Made by a program: the position numbers and the translations under genes. From NCBI GenBank assembly GCA_008828725.1, contig MEHQ01002047.1, positions 158,591 through 222,590 of the forward strand: a stretch of DNA of 64,000 nt. Reading direction: 5' to 3'. Positions 21,891 through 31,399 of this stretch are shown one piece after another. This DNA comes from Saccharina japonica (lineage: Eukaryota; Sar; Phaeophyceae; Laminariales; Laminariaceae). The notes beneath the pieces are model-generated. The model saw only the letters and a list, made by a program, of their open reading frames with translations, made no database searches and was not told the DNA's origin. Positions within the stretch are counted from its first letter, which is position 1; each line of letters starts with the position of its first letter.

Positions 21891-22155
21891 GATGCTCCCA
21901 TTTCCTTGGAGTAATATTAGAGTATTTTCGAGAAAAAATACTTCAGATACTTTGTGCACTCGCAGTATTTCGGTGTCCAATACTCTCGATACTCGGAGTA
22001 CTGCTTGTATACTCAAGTATAAGTACTGATTATACTCCCAGTACTCGGAGTATTTGGGCCTTCTGTACTGTTCATACTCCAAGTACTCCGAGTATTTAGC
22101 CCACCAGTACTCTAATACTCTCAGTACTCGGAGTACGAAAAATACTCGGAGCATA
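21891..22155 (+). repeat. Array of TACTCGGAGTA palindromes, copy 2
   Basis: A second, diverged unit about 434 bp downstream, opening GATGCTCC and ending CGGAGCAT. The flanks CATTTCA (about 21870) and TGAAATG (about 22158) extend the inverted ends, so a TIR element is likely. Confidence 0.78.
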
Positions 22156-23804
22156 TGTGAAATGTTTTTAATAGGAGTACAAATGGTTAAGGAAATAGAA
22201 ACGAAGGGGATTGACTCCGAATCAATGCGGGTTGTTTGATGGAAAACATATTTAGAATAGATGTGGCCAGGGGGGACAGGGAGGGGGCTGGCTGTTCCTG
22301 AGAGCACGTTGTTTGTTGTTGTTGTCGGTTGTCTCGCGGTCATAGCGAAAGGGCCTTGCAAAATCGCTCGAGAGACTGTGGGTGTGCTGATGATCGAGAT
22401 CATTTGACTCGCGCATGCATGCATACCGAGTTTTTCGTGAAAACTATAATAGGGCACAAATACTGCATACTCTGCACAAATACTGCACACTCTGCGTTCG
22501 GATATACAGCAGGCACATTGTATGTACGTTATACAACAGGCACATTGACTGTACGTACGATGCAATTAAATTTAAGAGAAGAAGTCGCACAGCACCGCAC
22601 AGCAGAGGATTGCGCAAAATGAAAAAAAAAACGCAAGGCGGTACGTTGCTGTTCCGTGAACGGACAAGACAGATTTGAAAGATATACGCATACATTTGAA
22701 GACATAAACAACACGACTAAGTTAGGGTTGTTTATATACGTATATACGTGCGTGCACAGACAGCATGATTAAAACATGATACAGGCTCGCAAGGATGTCA
22801 CGTGAGCATGTCACCTGGGCATGGCTCTGAACGTGGTGTGTCGTTGAAGAGCTATGTTGTCTCGCGGCACCGTCTAGCCTGGTATGATACCTACATACGT
22901 AGTATCCTGGTATCACCTTATTGCGCCGCATTCACAAAATTCGTCTATTTCTTGTCATCGCCGAGTGGTGATCGAGATTTGTTTTAGAAATCAAAACAAG
23001 CAAACACAGCCACCACCACCACCACCACCAGCGACACGTTTCTGCTGGTGCTGGTGCTCAGCTGGTGGTGTGGTAATGGTGGCGGTGCTTGACTTGAGGA
23101 TGGTTGTTGGTGATCTCTGGTACCTGCTCGTACCTGGTACCTGGTATGGGGTGGAATACGTATCATATGCTTGTTTTCCCGAGGACCACCCGTGGTACCT
23201 GGTAAGTAGCCATGCGACATGACCAAGCTTCGCGAACTCGGGACGGCTTTGAACGCGAGCAGAGGTAGGAGGAGGGGGCGTTATCTAGGGGCCTTCAGAG
23301 ACCCCGTCTGTTTCTAAAGCAGTGGTGCTTTCGTCGCGTACGGTGACAGAAGGCCACGTACTACGTATCATACGATACGAGTACGGATGAACGATACAAT
23401 CTCAGCAAAGGTTAAAAGTATAGCAACCGCACACTGCTGCAATACCCGTACGCAGAGCAGCCGCGAATCGCTGTGACCACGACGACAGGCACGGCGCACG
23501 TACGAGTTGTAGTACAGTATCCCAGCCTGCGACGTACGAAGACGGTGCCGGGCATGCCGGCGTAGGGAGAAGCGTGCGTTTTGAACGTGTGTGGGACCAA
23601 AAAAAAAAAAAAAAGTTTGTTTGCATTTGCTCCACTCTAAGTTGCTATGATAAAGTGGGCATCAAAGATCACTTGATTAAAGTATTGTTTTTTGGGCATC
23701 AGACGAACTATATATAATAAATAGATTAGTGAAAAATCCACTGATATTTAGAGGAAATCATAAATTCTAGATTCGTTTGTATTGAAGTTATTATAGCGTT
23801 GAGA
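22156..23804. other. No recognised gene
   Basis: Contains a (CCA)n run near 23008, an ACGTACGTATA-type stretch near 22740, clustered ACCTGGTA motifs at 23118-23200 and poly(A) at 23599. Frames are short. Confidence 0.4.
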
Positions 23805-23870
23805 GCACCCTGTCTTGAATAAGAAATGCAGCTTTGGCCGGCTTTCTTGTTTTTTGTAAGGTGTCCTGTA
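23805..23870 (+). mobile_element. 3' remnant of an AGGACACC-family MITE
   Basis: Has the GAGAGCACCCTGTCTTGAAT, AAGAAATGCAGC and AAGGTGTCCTGTAC landmarks and lies directly beside the intact copy that follows. Confidence 0.65.
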
Positions 23871-23883
23871 CTACTGCTGTACA

Positions 23884-24052
23884 GTACAGGACACCTAATA
23901 AGAAACAGGCTAAAAAGAAAGCCAGGCTGATATTTGAAAAGGATAATAAGAAATTCAGGATCGTTATGTTGAAAATAGTGTAGAAAGCACACTCTCTCGA
24001 ATAAGAAATCCAGCCTGGACCAGATTGTGTATTCTGACGAGGTGTCCTGTAC
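23884..24052 (+). mobile_element. TA-type MITE, AGGACACC family, intact 169 bp
   Basis: GTACAGGACACC (23884-23895) and GGTGTCCTGTAC (24041-24052) are perfect inverted ends. Internal order is the same as 15116-15284. Confidence 0.8.
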
Positions 24053-24079
24053 GGTATTGGTATGGAAACTTTGCAAGAT

Positions 24080-24619
24080 TGTTTCTGTAGGTTACGTAGA
24101 GAACCATACCCGGGGTTTTTCCCGGGTATTACTACCCTATAAAGAACTTCTGTGAGTTATGTGCGACACTCATACCCGTACCCTTGCCGTACCCGGAACT
24201 TCTGTAAGTTCTGTACGCCCGTGCCACAATACCCGGGGTACGGGTACAACGCTTTTATACCCGTACGGAACTTCTGTGAGTTCTGTACGCCCGTGCCACA
24301 ATACCCGGAACTTCTGTGAGTTCTGTAACACTCTCATACGCGTACCCGGAATTTCTGGAAGTTCTGTACGACATATATACCCGTACCCGGAACTTCTGTA
24401 TGTTCTGTACGCCCCGTGCAACAATACCCGGGGTAAGGGTACAACTATTTTAGACCCGCACGGAACTACTGCTGTGAGTTCTGTACGCCTGTGTCACAAT
24501 ACCCGGAACTCCTGTGAGTTCTGTAACACTTCCATACCCGTACCCGGAACTTCTGTAAGTTCTGTAACACTCCCATACCCGTACCCTAAATCCACAAACC
24601 CTACAGAACCTGACCTTGG
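24080..24619 (+). repeat. Array of GGAACTTCTG modules, copy B
   Basis: Opens with a degenerate form of the copy A start and keeps the same module orientation. It ends in ACCCTACAGAACCTGACCTTGG (24598-24619, split here only for description), the perfect complement of the copy A terminus. Copy A thus retains the left end and copy B the right end of a common family. Confidence 0.85.
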
Positions 24620-24879
24620 AATATTTCTTTTGCACAATAATTTTGAATTTTAGACTATTAATAGTACTACTGTATGTATGTATGTGCATATTAAGGGGTC
24701 CCTTTGGGCCTGCTGCAGTCTATAAAAAGTTCAAATTAATGCTCGTACCAGATAGACGACGTGTCTTTTTCCAGTCGCAATACGGAGTACCATACTATAT
24801 TTGGTCCATTTTCGATCTTCTTATGCCTTCCTACGTACCGAAAACGATAGTACTATGATCTCCTGTTCAAACCTACACC

Positions 24880-25312
24880 ATGTGAGCATTGTTAGAGAGC
24901 GTATGTTGCAGGCAACCTTTTTGTCTCGGGAGTCGCAGCGACCCGATGCCTTTTTCATCACGAAAAGTGTCTCTTACTCAAAAACGACTCCCCATTCCCC
25001 GTAGCTCTGGTACTGTGTACCCAAAGACGACTTTGAAAAATGACAGTTTCTCCGGCTGTTGATGATACTGTTTTAACTCAGATTTTCGACGAGGAGGCCG
25101 AACACTATTTTTAACAGTAGGCGAACCTACCTGGGCTTCTAGTTCGACAGTCCGTATAGCTTCCGACGTGTCCACAGCAGAGTGTAGATGCCAAACAGGA
25201 GCTCCGAAACGATCAACATTCTTGCTGCTGAGCACGTTCGTTGCGTGATGCAAACACAGCAATGCCTGCCCCCCCTTGCAGATCCAAGAACCCCAACACC
25301 TCCTAGAGACTA
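24880..25312 (+). repeat. ~430-bp dispersed repeat with a short conserved frame
   Basis: Matches the complement of 56080-56520 over almost its whole length. Both copies have an ATG followed by a 26-28-codon frame (from about 25051 here) reading roughly TVSPAVDDTVLTQIF then DEEAEHYF, with an in-frame 3-bp difference between copies. Probably a fragment of an old element gene. Confidence 0.65.
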
Positions 25313-25649
25313 CACCGGACAAGCTTACGTTGGTCGGGAGCAGGTCTGAGCCCTAAAAGTGGAGCTATGCCGTGTTTGGCAATGTAATACTATGGGCTTG
25401 GAAGGCCAGTAATTACCTCTGTATAATAGGTAATTGGTACGTTTTCGTATTACTTGGATGGCATTCGTATTCGGGGTACTTCTATGATCGGGAGGGCCAA
25501 ACGTGAAGCCCTTCCGAGCCAGATGCCATCACGGCTCTGGGAATGATATAATAAGCTGTTTTTCTTCTACGCTTGATTCTATATACGTGAAAGAGAGTAA
25601 CACCAAGGATGCTTAATGGACAAACCTGCAAGGGGATACTGTTATAAAT
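25313..25649. other. No recognised feature
   Basis: Nothing recognisable beyond short unbiased frames. Confidence 0.45.
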
Positions 25650-25832
25650 TATAAGGCTTAGATTGGGTAGCAGGTAATTGGTTAACCTTTTACCAGTAGC
25701 CCAACAGACTCATTGATGCCTTACCAACTGGCATTGACGGCAGGACGTACGTGGCTGGATCCCCATCAACAGGAACCGCGTGCTGGTCACACGCGTCGAC
25801 CCGCATAATATCCGGTCCGTTCCAGGGGGGGA
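25650..25832 (+). mobile_element. tRNA-like repeat S2, unit a
   Basis: Starts ATAAGGCTTAGATTGGGTAG, then box A-like TAGCCCAACAGAC and a stem-loop ATGCC/GGCAT around a 9-nt loop. It ends with the S2 3' region (CACACGCG, then GGTCCGTTCCAGGGGGG). The box B part is lost. Confidence 0.65.
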
Positions 25833-25837
25833 GAGGG

Positions 25838-26076
25838 TTATAAGGCTAAGATTGGGTAGGTAATTGGTTAACCCATTACCGGTAGCCCAACGGAGTAATT
25901 TAATGCCTTAACCCATTCATAACTGAAACAAATGCCCCACACTAATTCCAAGTAAGTTGTCCCCAAATTCGTGGGACCAGTTCTTAAGGGGTCAACCACA
26001 TATTCTGTGTCTCACCCAGTCTTATCACACTTGGCGTCGTCGGGGTCCCGGCCCGCCGGTCCGTTCCAGGGGGGGA
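25838..26076 (+). mobile_element. tRNA-like repeat S2, unit b, split by a TTAA element
   Basis: The S2 5' region runs up to AATGCC and is interrupted by the TTAA-type mini-element at 25908-25995. The S2 3' end (CCGGTCCGTTCCAGGGGGG) follows. Confidence 0.65.
25908..25995 (+). mobile_element. TTAA-type mini-element nested in S2
   Basis: TTAA on the left and TCAA on the right (one substitution). Ends CCCATTCATAACTG and CCAGTTCTTAAGGGG, core CACACTAATTCCAAGTAA. Confidence 0.75.
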
Positions 26077-26085
26077 AAAGTGTTA

Positions 26086-26350
26086 CAAGGCTTAGATTGG
26101 GTAGGTACTCGATTAACCTCTCCCCAGTATAGCCCAACGGACTAGTGCCTTCACAAATGGCATCGACGACAGGACATGGATTGAAGTGGTGGTGAGTTCG
26201 AATCTCACGACCACCGTGAAAACGTGTTTTAAAGAAAAGCGAATTTCTTCATGTCAAGAATCTGAAAACACTTCTGGATCCGCATAAATAGGAACCGCGT
26301 GTAGGTCACACGCGTTCACCCGTATATCAGGTCCGTTCCAGGGGGGGGGT
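26086..26350 (+). mobile_element. tRNA-like repeat S2, unit c (most complete)
   Basis: Box A-like TAGCCCAACGGACT, a TGCC/GGCA stem-loop, then GTGAG-TTCGAAT-CTCAC. That last block is a perfect 5-bp T stem with a 7-nt loop and doubles as box B. The 3' part ends GGTCCGTTCCAGGGGGG. It looks like a pol III-type SINE derived from a tRNA with a long variable arm. I do not call it a functional tRNA because no acceptor stem pairs. Confidence 0.7.
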
Positions 26351-26640
26351 GTTGTACGGCTTAGATTGGGTAGGCAATCGGTTAACCTTTTACCAGTAGC
26401 CCAATGTTGCAGCGGGCTGGCTGCAGGGGTTAATACTTTGATGCGGAAGCGACTGTCGTGGCCAGTGCTACGCGGAGGGTCCATCGTTAAAACGGGATCA
26501 AGCTGTACGAAGCTCCCCGCTTGAACGATGGAGGTTGAGGATGGGTTCCCTTCAAAGGAACGCCATCGCGTCAATGGAAAGCCAGCAGACCAAGCCCGCT
26601 GCAACACCAACGCACCAATGCCTTAACAGCAAGGAGTACT
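26351..26640 (+). mobile_element. tRNA-like repeat S2, unit d, split by a MITE
   Basis: The S2 5' region to AGCCCAA is interrupted by the 202-bp element at 26405-26606 and resumes at CCAATGCCTTAACA. Confidence 0.65.
26405..26606 (+). mobile_element. 202-bp MITE with TGTTGCAGCGGGCT ends, nested in S2
   Basis: Perfect 14-bp inverted ends (26405-26418 and 26593-26606). CCAA on both sides (26401-26404 and 26607-26610) is the likely 4-bp target duplication. The body contains GGGTCCATCGTTA and the complementary TAACGATGG-type phrase, so it can fold. A partial copy lies at 30872-31053. Confidence 0.8.
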
Positions 26641-26929
26641 GATATGGTGTCATTGTACCAGAAATAGTAGTGTTGCCACCAAAATAAAAGACGAAACATA
26701 TTGTTTTAAAAAGACTCAACAAGTAAGTGTTTTTGATGTTTTGACCGAAGGGGCGCGCCTCTTTCAATAAAACATAAAATGTTGTAATACTCGTATGCAT
26801 ATGTACAGGCATTACTGGCTGTAGTCCGTTGAGCTACTGGTAAAAGGTTTATACCACGTACCCACTCAATATAATCCTTGTAACTTAGAACACCCCCCCC
26901 CCTCCCTTCTTATAATATATTCTATATAT
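26641..26929. other. Spacer with a partial reverse S2 fragment
   Basis: 26818-26875 holds the complement of the S2 5' region (AACCTTTTACCAGTAGCTCAAC). The rest is AT-rich with a short C run. Confidence 0.5.
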
Positions 26930-27435
26930 TTATAGGTTGGGTTGGCGTCGGTTGGCAACGACGCTGTAAAACACGCCACTCGCTGCGTGATCTAGACAAC
27001 CAGGGTGCCGTTTTTGTTTTTGTTTTTGTTTTTGTTTGGCGGTCACCAAAGCTGGCGGCCGAGTAGATCATTTGTGCGGGGTGGAGAACCTTTGCTCCGC
27101 ACAAGGGGAATGGTCGTATCACGTAGTGTTAATATGGTAAGGCATCCGCGAGGCAGTTACATAATAAAACCCATTGCTGTCTCCGGAAGTGGCCACACCA
27201 GAAATTAAATCAACTCATTGAAGCTGTCGTCCATATGCAAGTCCGCCTCAGAGGCGGTTCTGAGCAGGATGCAGCTCACCCTCCATGTGACTCGCCCAAT
27301 ACCCCACGGCGCTTCGCGCTTGGTGCAAGCAATGCCTGCCTGGTTGGTGTAAACCCAACGTGCTCCGTCCCGGCATTGTAGGGATGCGAGGGTCTTTGGT
27401 CATACGACTACGGCCGTGCACGACATGAGTACACC
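26930..27435 (-). repeat. ~510-bp dispersed repeat (family J), fullest copy
   Basis: The minus-strand order is GTACTCATG, GTAGTCGTATGACC, CTACAATGCCGGGACGGAGC, CGCGAAGCGCCGTG, GAACCGCCTCTGAGGCGG (a perfect small hairpin) and CAGCAATGGG. It then passes GTGCGGAGCAAAGG and ends near CCAACCCAACCTATA. The same order is seen at 59725-60240 and, shorter, at 41885-42090 and 61335-61580. No coding frame is conserved. Its mobility type is unknown. Confidence 0.75.
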
Positions 27436-27457
27436 CCCCCCCACCCCCTTCCTTTTG

Positions 27458-27745
27458 AATCGCGGGGTCTTCGGTCTTCGTATGGGGCCGTACGTGCCTA
27501 TTCCGAAATTGTTACGTAACAATATCTAGGGGCCCAAGGGAGAGTGTTTATCACAGGTTCTGCCATGAGCAAAATCGTTTTTTATCTAAAACAAGCCGTT
27601 TTCATGGTGGTGAGATTCGAACTCACGACCACTACTGTACAACCCATGTGCTGCTGTCGACGACGCCATGTGTTAAGGCGTCAGTCCGTTGGGCTCCTAC
27701 TGGAAAAAGGTTAACCAATCACCTACCCAAGCTACTGTAAGCTTC
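27458..27745 (-). mobile_element. tRNA-like repeat S2, unit e (reverse)
   Basis: The complement shows TAGGAGCCCAACGGACTGAC, a GACGCC/GGCGTC stem-loop and GTGAG-TTCGAAT-CTCAC. It forms a tandem pair with the next unit at about 296-bp spacing. Confidence 0.7.
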
Positions 27746-27749
27746 CCCC

Positions 27750-28045
27750 CCTTCAGAACCGCGGGGTCTTTGGTCTTCATATATATATTGGGTCGTACGC
27801 GCCTACTCGTAGTCCGAAGTTTTTTAAACAGTCTCTGGGGACCCAAGGAAGAGAGTGTTTATCGGGTTATGACATGAGGAAAATCGCCTTTCTTCAGCGT
27901 TTTCATGGTGGTTGTAAGATTCGAACTCACGACTACTACAATCCATGTCCTGCAAAAACGACGCCATATGTTAAGGCATTAGTCCGTTGGTACTGGTAAA
28001 AGGTAAACCAAGCACCTAGTACTACCCAATCTACAGCAGTAAACC
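27750..28045 (-). mobile_element. tRNA-like repeat S2, unit f (reverse)
   Basis: The same landmarks as unit e, with TTACAA in place of one T-stem strand and a wobble pair in the ATGCC/GGCGT stem. GCGGGGTCTTTGGTCTTC marks the distal end of both units. Confidence 0.68.
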
Positions 28046-28413
28046 TTATAACACATACTATGAATACCTGGTACGAGTAATATACTACATGCGTATCATA
28101 CTCATATTTGTATTATTAGACAAAATAGTTTGTACGTTATAGAGCTCACAATTGGCATTTTGAAACTCATACACTTTGTTTGTATAATATGCCATATAGT
28201 ATACCATACTATTAATATTAAAATCCATGAAGCCATGATACGTAACATATTCAAATAATCACGGCCTTCTTCAATAGTATTTAGATTACGGCAAATTTTA
28301 TGCCAGGGTATATGTATATATATACATACTTTTTGTCGAGTACAGATATGCATATTTACATGATTACTAGTATGTAAACCAACAACAATCTTGTACTGCG
28401 TATTAGTATTACG
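28046..28413. other. AT-rich spacer
   Basis: ATATATATAC-type sequence and no supported gene. Confidence 0.5.
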
Positions 28414-28827
28414 TTGTCAACTTGTGGCTGCTTGTGGTACTTGATAGTCTATTTTACTGCTGCAATGGACAGCAGTCTACGTAATAAGGCCAGGAATTAT
28501 ACCAGAAGATGGCGGAAGATTAAACGAAGGAAATCCAGGGTTACTGGAGAGGTATTGAATCGTTGGCATGATATGAAGACCTTGCTCGTATACAGACACC
28601 CTCTGAACTCTACGAGGTATTGTCCGGGGGGACAATTTACCCGGTATCTGATAGACACCCACCTACCTGGCTCTGCTGACCATACAACAATTCGAACTAC
28701 TGAACAGTACCCGAAATCAAGTGTTGAAAAAAAACAATTATTACGAGTAGGAGGTCTCCGCAATCAACGGTCCGGGCAATTTAGAACTACAACAGGTCCA
28801 TTAATAGAAGACTGGATGGACTGCTGA
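28414..28827 (+). CDS. Hypothetical 137-aa ORF
   Basis: ATG to TGA without interruption. The N-terminal 20 residues are hydrophobic. Residues about 24-55 are strongly basic (NYTRRWRKIKRRKSRVTGE), followed by LNRWHDMKTLL and a TRYLIDTHLPGSADH segment that looks protein-like. I recognise no family. It could be a DNA-binding fragment of an old transposase. Its 3' end (TTTGPLIEDW) resembles the translation of a nearby MITE end (TTGPLIRK at 30462), so the C-terminus may be repeat-derived. No splice sites or second copy are evident in the window. Confidence 0.3.
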   Translation: MSTCGCLWYLIVYFTAAMDSSLRNKARNYTRRWRKIKRRKSRVTGEVLNRWHDMKTLLVYRHPLNSTRYCPGGQFTRYLIDTHLPGSADHTTIRTTEQYPKSSVEKKQLLRVGGLRNQRSGQFRTTTGPLIEDWMDC

Positions 28828-28856
28828 ATCCATTTTGTTTTTATTAATAGTATGAA

Positions 28857-28950
28857 CGAACCCCTTAAGAACTGCAGTCCCGTTTTGGGGACAAACCACT
28901 CTAATTCTAAGTAATGTGTCCCCAAAACGGGACTGCAGTTCTAAAAGGCG
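28857..28950. mobile_element. Hairpin variant of the TTAA mini-element
   Basis: Arms 28868-28893 and 28917-28942 are perfectly complementary over 26 bp (AGAACTGCAGTCCCG, then TTTTGGGGACA) around a 23-nt loop containing CTCTAATTCTAAGTAA. The outer CCCCTTAAGAACTG and loop identify it as a relative of 13640-13729. Confidence 0.75.
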
Positions 28951-29461
28951 CATGCTACGAGCACGGCCCCATGTTTTTTTCTGGGGGTGGTCACATGAGG
29001 AGCACTACAGTGGTACGTATCTCACCCAAAACAATCTCCGGAGGGGAACAAAAAAGTGCTGCGACGTACCCGATGAACTATATCATGGCCCATGCGAGGG
29101 TGGGCGAAAAATTATTTTTCGACATCTCACAGAATTTTTTGTTCGTTAGGGGGGGGTTACTAAAACCAAGTGAACAAATGAAAATAAGGATTTTTTTTTT
29201 TCCCATTTTCTTATTTCATCATGTGATCACAACGGTTGCAACGGTTTTCTATTCCGACCTCTGGGGGTGTGGTGTGTCGTTTTCTCTTTTTTGCTGGACG
29301 CCCCTGGCCCATGTATAAAATATATACCATTGCAACAAAACAAAGATTCAAGTTCCGATGATATCGGGCCAAGGAGCCTCGTCATTAAGAACACACGTTT
29401 CATTCAAAACGTTATCGCGCCTCTACACAGCGCAAGACGCCTACCTGTAATCACAAACAGG
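28951..29461. other. No supported gene
   Basis: Overlapping frames at 28914-29318 start inside the hairpin and lack a domain. A G run and a T run lie near 29150-29200. Confidence 0.4.
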
Positions 29462-29608
29462 AAATCTTGTCCAGGCTCTGGGTTTCTTGTTTGAGAGAGG
29501 GTGCTTTCTACACGAATTTCAAGATATCGACTCCCGAATTTCACATTTTCCTCTGAAGCTCGGCCTGGATTTCTTATTAGCCTGTTTCTTGTTGGGCGCC
29601 TTGTAATG
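29462..29608 (-). mobile_element. AGGACACC-family MITE, degraded, reverse
   Basis: The complement reads AAGGCGCCCAACAAGAAACAGGC, AATAAGAAATCC, then GAAAGCACCCTCTCTCAAAC. These are the family landmarks with decayed ends. Confidence 0.6.
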
Positions 29609-29634
29609 TATCGTAGCGAGCGTCTATTGCGCTT

Positions 29635-29715
29635 GCCACCCGACAATTAGCAGCATAGTAAGCTTCAACTTTGATCACTCAGAAACATTAACATGCCCTG
29701 AAAGAAGAAAAAAAC
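29635..29715 (-). repeat. GTTGAAGCT-family repeat, reverse copy
   Basis: The complement contains GAGTGATCAAAGTTGAAGCT and CATGTTAATG-type flanks. Confidence 0.6.
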
Positions 29716-30461
29716 AAAGGAAAAGAAAAAAAAAAAAAAAGAGGAAACCTCGTACCTCGAAGTATATATTTATATATGCACGAGGTCTTCCTCCATCCTG
29801 TGTGACAATTCCAATTATTGGACAGCTCTCCAAAAGAAATGGTTCGGACAATGCCAAACAAACATAACGAACAGCCTCCAAAAGCAGTCGTCCAGACCAT
29901 TCCAATTGGTATATACACAACAAGTCTCCGAAATCTCAAACGTCAAATATCTCGCTTTGGAGGGGAAACATTTTACGCGGTTCACATTATTGTACGGCTG
30001 TTATCAATTAATTGTTTTCATCACATACATCATTAACTTGCTAAAAGAAAAGCGAAAGCAGGCCGAGCCCCCAAAGAACAGCGACGCGCAGCGGACGGGT
30101 TGCCCGATATTGAGTCTTCCCTCAACATATGTACTAACAGCAAGTGTGGCTGGTCTTGCAGCGGACCCTACACTGGGCATTTCTCAAGTCCTTTTCGATT
30201 TGTATTCCCCGCCTGGGATAGAACAGTGAATTTCAGTACGGACGAGCGATTTTAATGCCGCTGTTACTATACATGGACAATGGTACCCATATTGCTTGCA
30301 GTAAAAGCGCAGGCCTTGAGACCGGTGCAACGGCTGTCCTGCACGGATGATATTGATAGGGGACCCGGCAGACTGCTTTTCCCCCGCCACGCCGTGAACA
30401 TCGAGCAATTATCTCAATGTTTCACCTTGAGGTGCTCGTCGCTGAACACACACTACTACAC
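29716..30461. other. No supported gene
   Basis: Poly(A)-rich stretch at 29705-29745; short frames only. No repeat match noticed. Confidence 0.4.
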
Positions 30462-30630
30462 TACCGGCCCTCTCATAAGAAAGTGCCCCACAAGAAACTC
30501 AGCCTAAACATTTCGGGGGAAATAAGAAAGTCGACAGCTATTATACTGAAGTTAGTGTGGGGCACACCCCTTTCTCAAATAAGAAAGTCAGCCTAAGCCC
30601 GATTTCTGGTTTCTTATGAGCGGGCCGGTA
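30462..30630 (+). mobile_element. TA-type MITE, CCGGCCC subfamily, 169 bp
   Basis: TACCGGCCCTCTCATAAGAAA at the left mirrors TTTCTTATGAGCGGGCCGGTA at the right (one mismatch plus an offset base). It shares AATAAGAAAGTC and CAGCCTAAGCC-type landmarks with the AGGACACC family. Same length as the reverse copy at 38655-38823. TA flanks each GGCC terminus. Confidence 0.78.
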
Positions 30631-30871
30631 CTGTATTACACAAGGTTTTCCTGCCGCTACTACTGCTGTACAAGCTTCTACTCCTGCCTATGACCCAGCG
30701 GTGAGCTTGCCACCTGAGTGCCGATAACGCGCCTGCTGTTTGCCCTCTACCATCGCTGAGAACATCAGCTGCCCCAACTGCCCCCCATGACAAACGAACT
30801 CCACCAGGCCTCGCCCGGCCCGGCCCAGAAGCTCCAGCAGCAATTACAGCCACATGCTCTCCAGCAGATCT
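30631..30871. other. CAG-rich spacer
   Basis: Contains GCTCCAGCAG-type phrases related to the minisatellite at 31400-31870. No gene seen. Confidence 0.45.
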
Positions 30872-31053
30872 TGTTGCAGCGGGCTGACTGCAGGGGTTAA
30901 TACTGTGATGAGTAAGCGATTGTCGTGGGCAATGCTACGCAGAGGGTCCATCGTTACAACGGGGGTCAAGCTGTACGAAGCTCCCCGCTCGAACGATGGA
31001 GGTTGAGGATGGGTTCCCTTCATAGGAACGCCATTATCCCAATGGAACGTCGA
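30872..31053 (+). mobile_element. MITE with a TGTTGCAGCGGGCT end, 3'-truncated
   Basis: The left end and about 180 bp match 26405-26590 (GGGTCCATCGTTA, CTGTACGAAGCTCCCCGC, GATGGAGGTTGAGGATGGGT). The right inverted end is missing. Confidence 0.72.
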
Positions 31054-31399
31054 ATCAGGCTGAAACTGGGCGTCTGCTCAAGTGGGTTTCTAACCTGGTT
31101 TTAGTTCAAAACCACCCCCAAGTGAAGGATCAAAGCCAAACCCCATGTCTATTGTCAAGTGATATGCCCATTAGGCATGTGTCCACCTGTCTGTTCCCCG
31201 CTATGCGCTTGGTTTACGGATAACCAACGCGTTACTCGCCCAACATCGGGGAACTGGGTAATCTGGAGCTCTCGGACGGGAGCTTGGGTAGAGCCTCTCG
31301 AGAGGCAACTCTATATCTCCATTGAATCCCAACCAGCAATGAGATGAGCCTACTCTCGGGACTGGCCCTAGAGGCGGACGCTGCTGTAACAACCTCACC
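31054..31399. other. No recognised feature
   Basis: Ordinary-composition spacer; frames run out of the neighbouring minisatellite. Confidence 0.4.

Noticed and set aside
20347-24619. CRISPR-like appearance of regularly spaced palindromic repeats
   Set aside because: Units are degenerate, spacers are themselves repeated, and the setting is eukaryotic without cas genes.
26160-26220. Functional tRNA gene
   Set aside because: Box A, box B and the T arm are present, but no acceptor stem pairs and the unit is one of many repeated copies; called a SINE instead.
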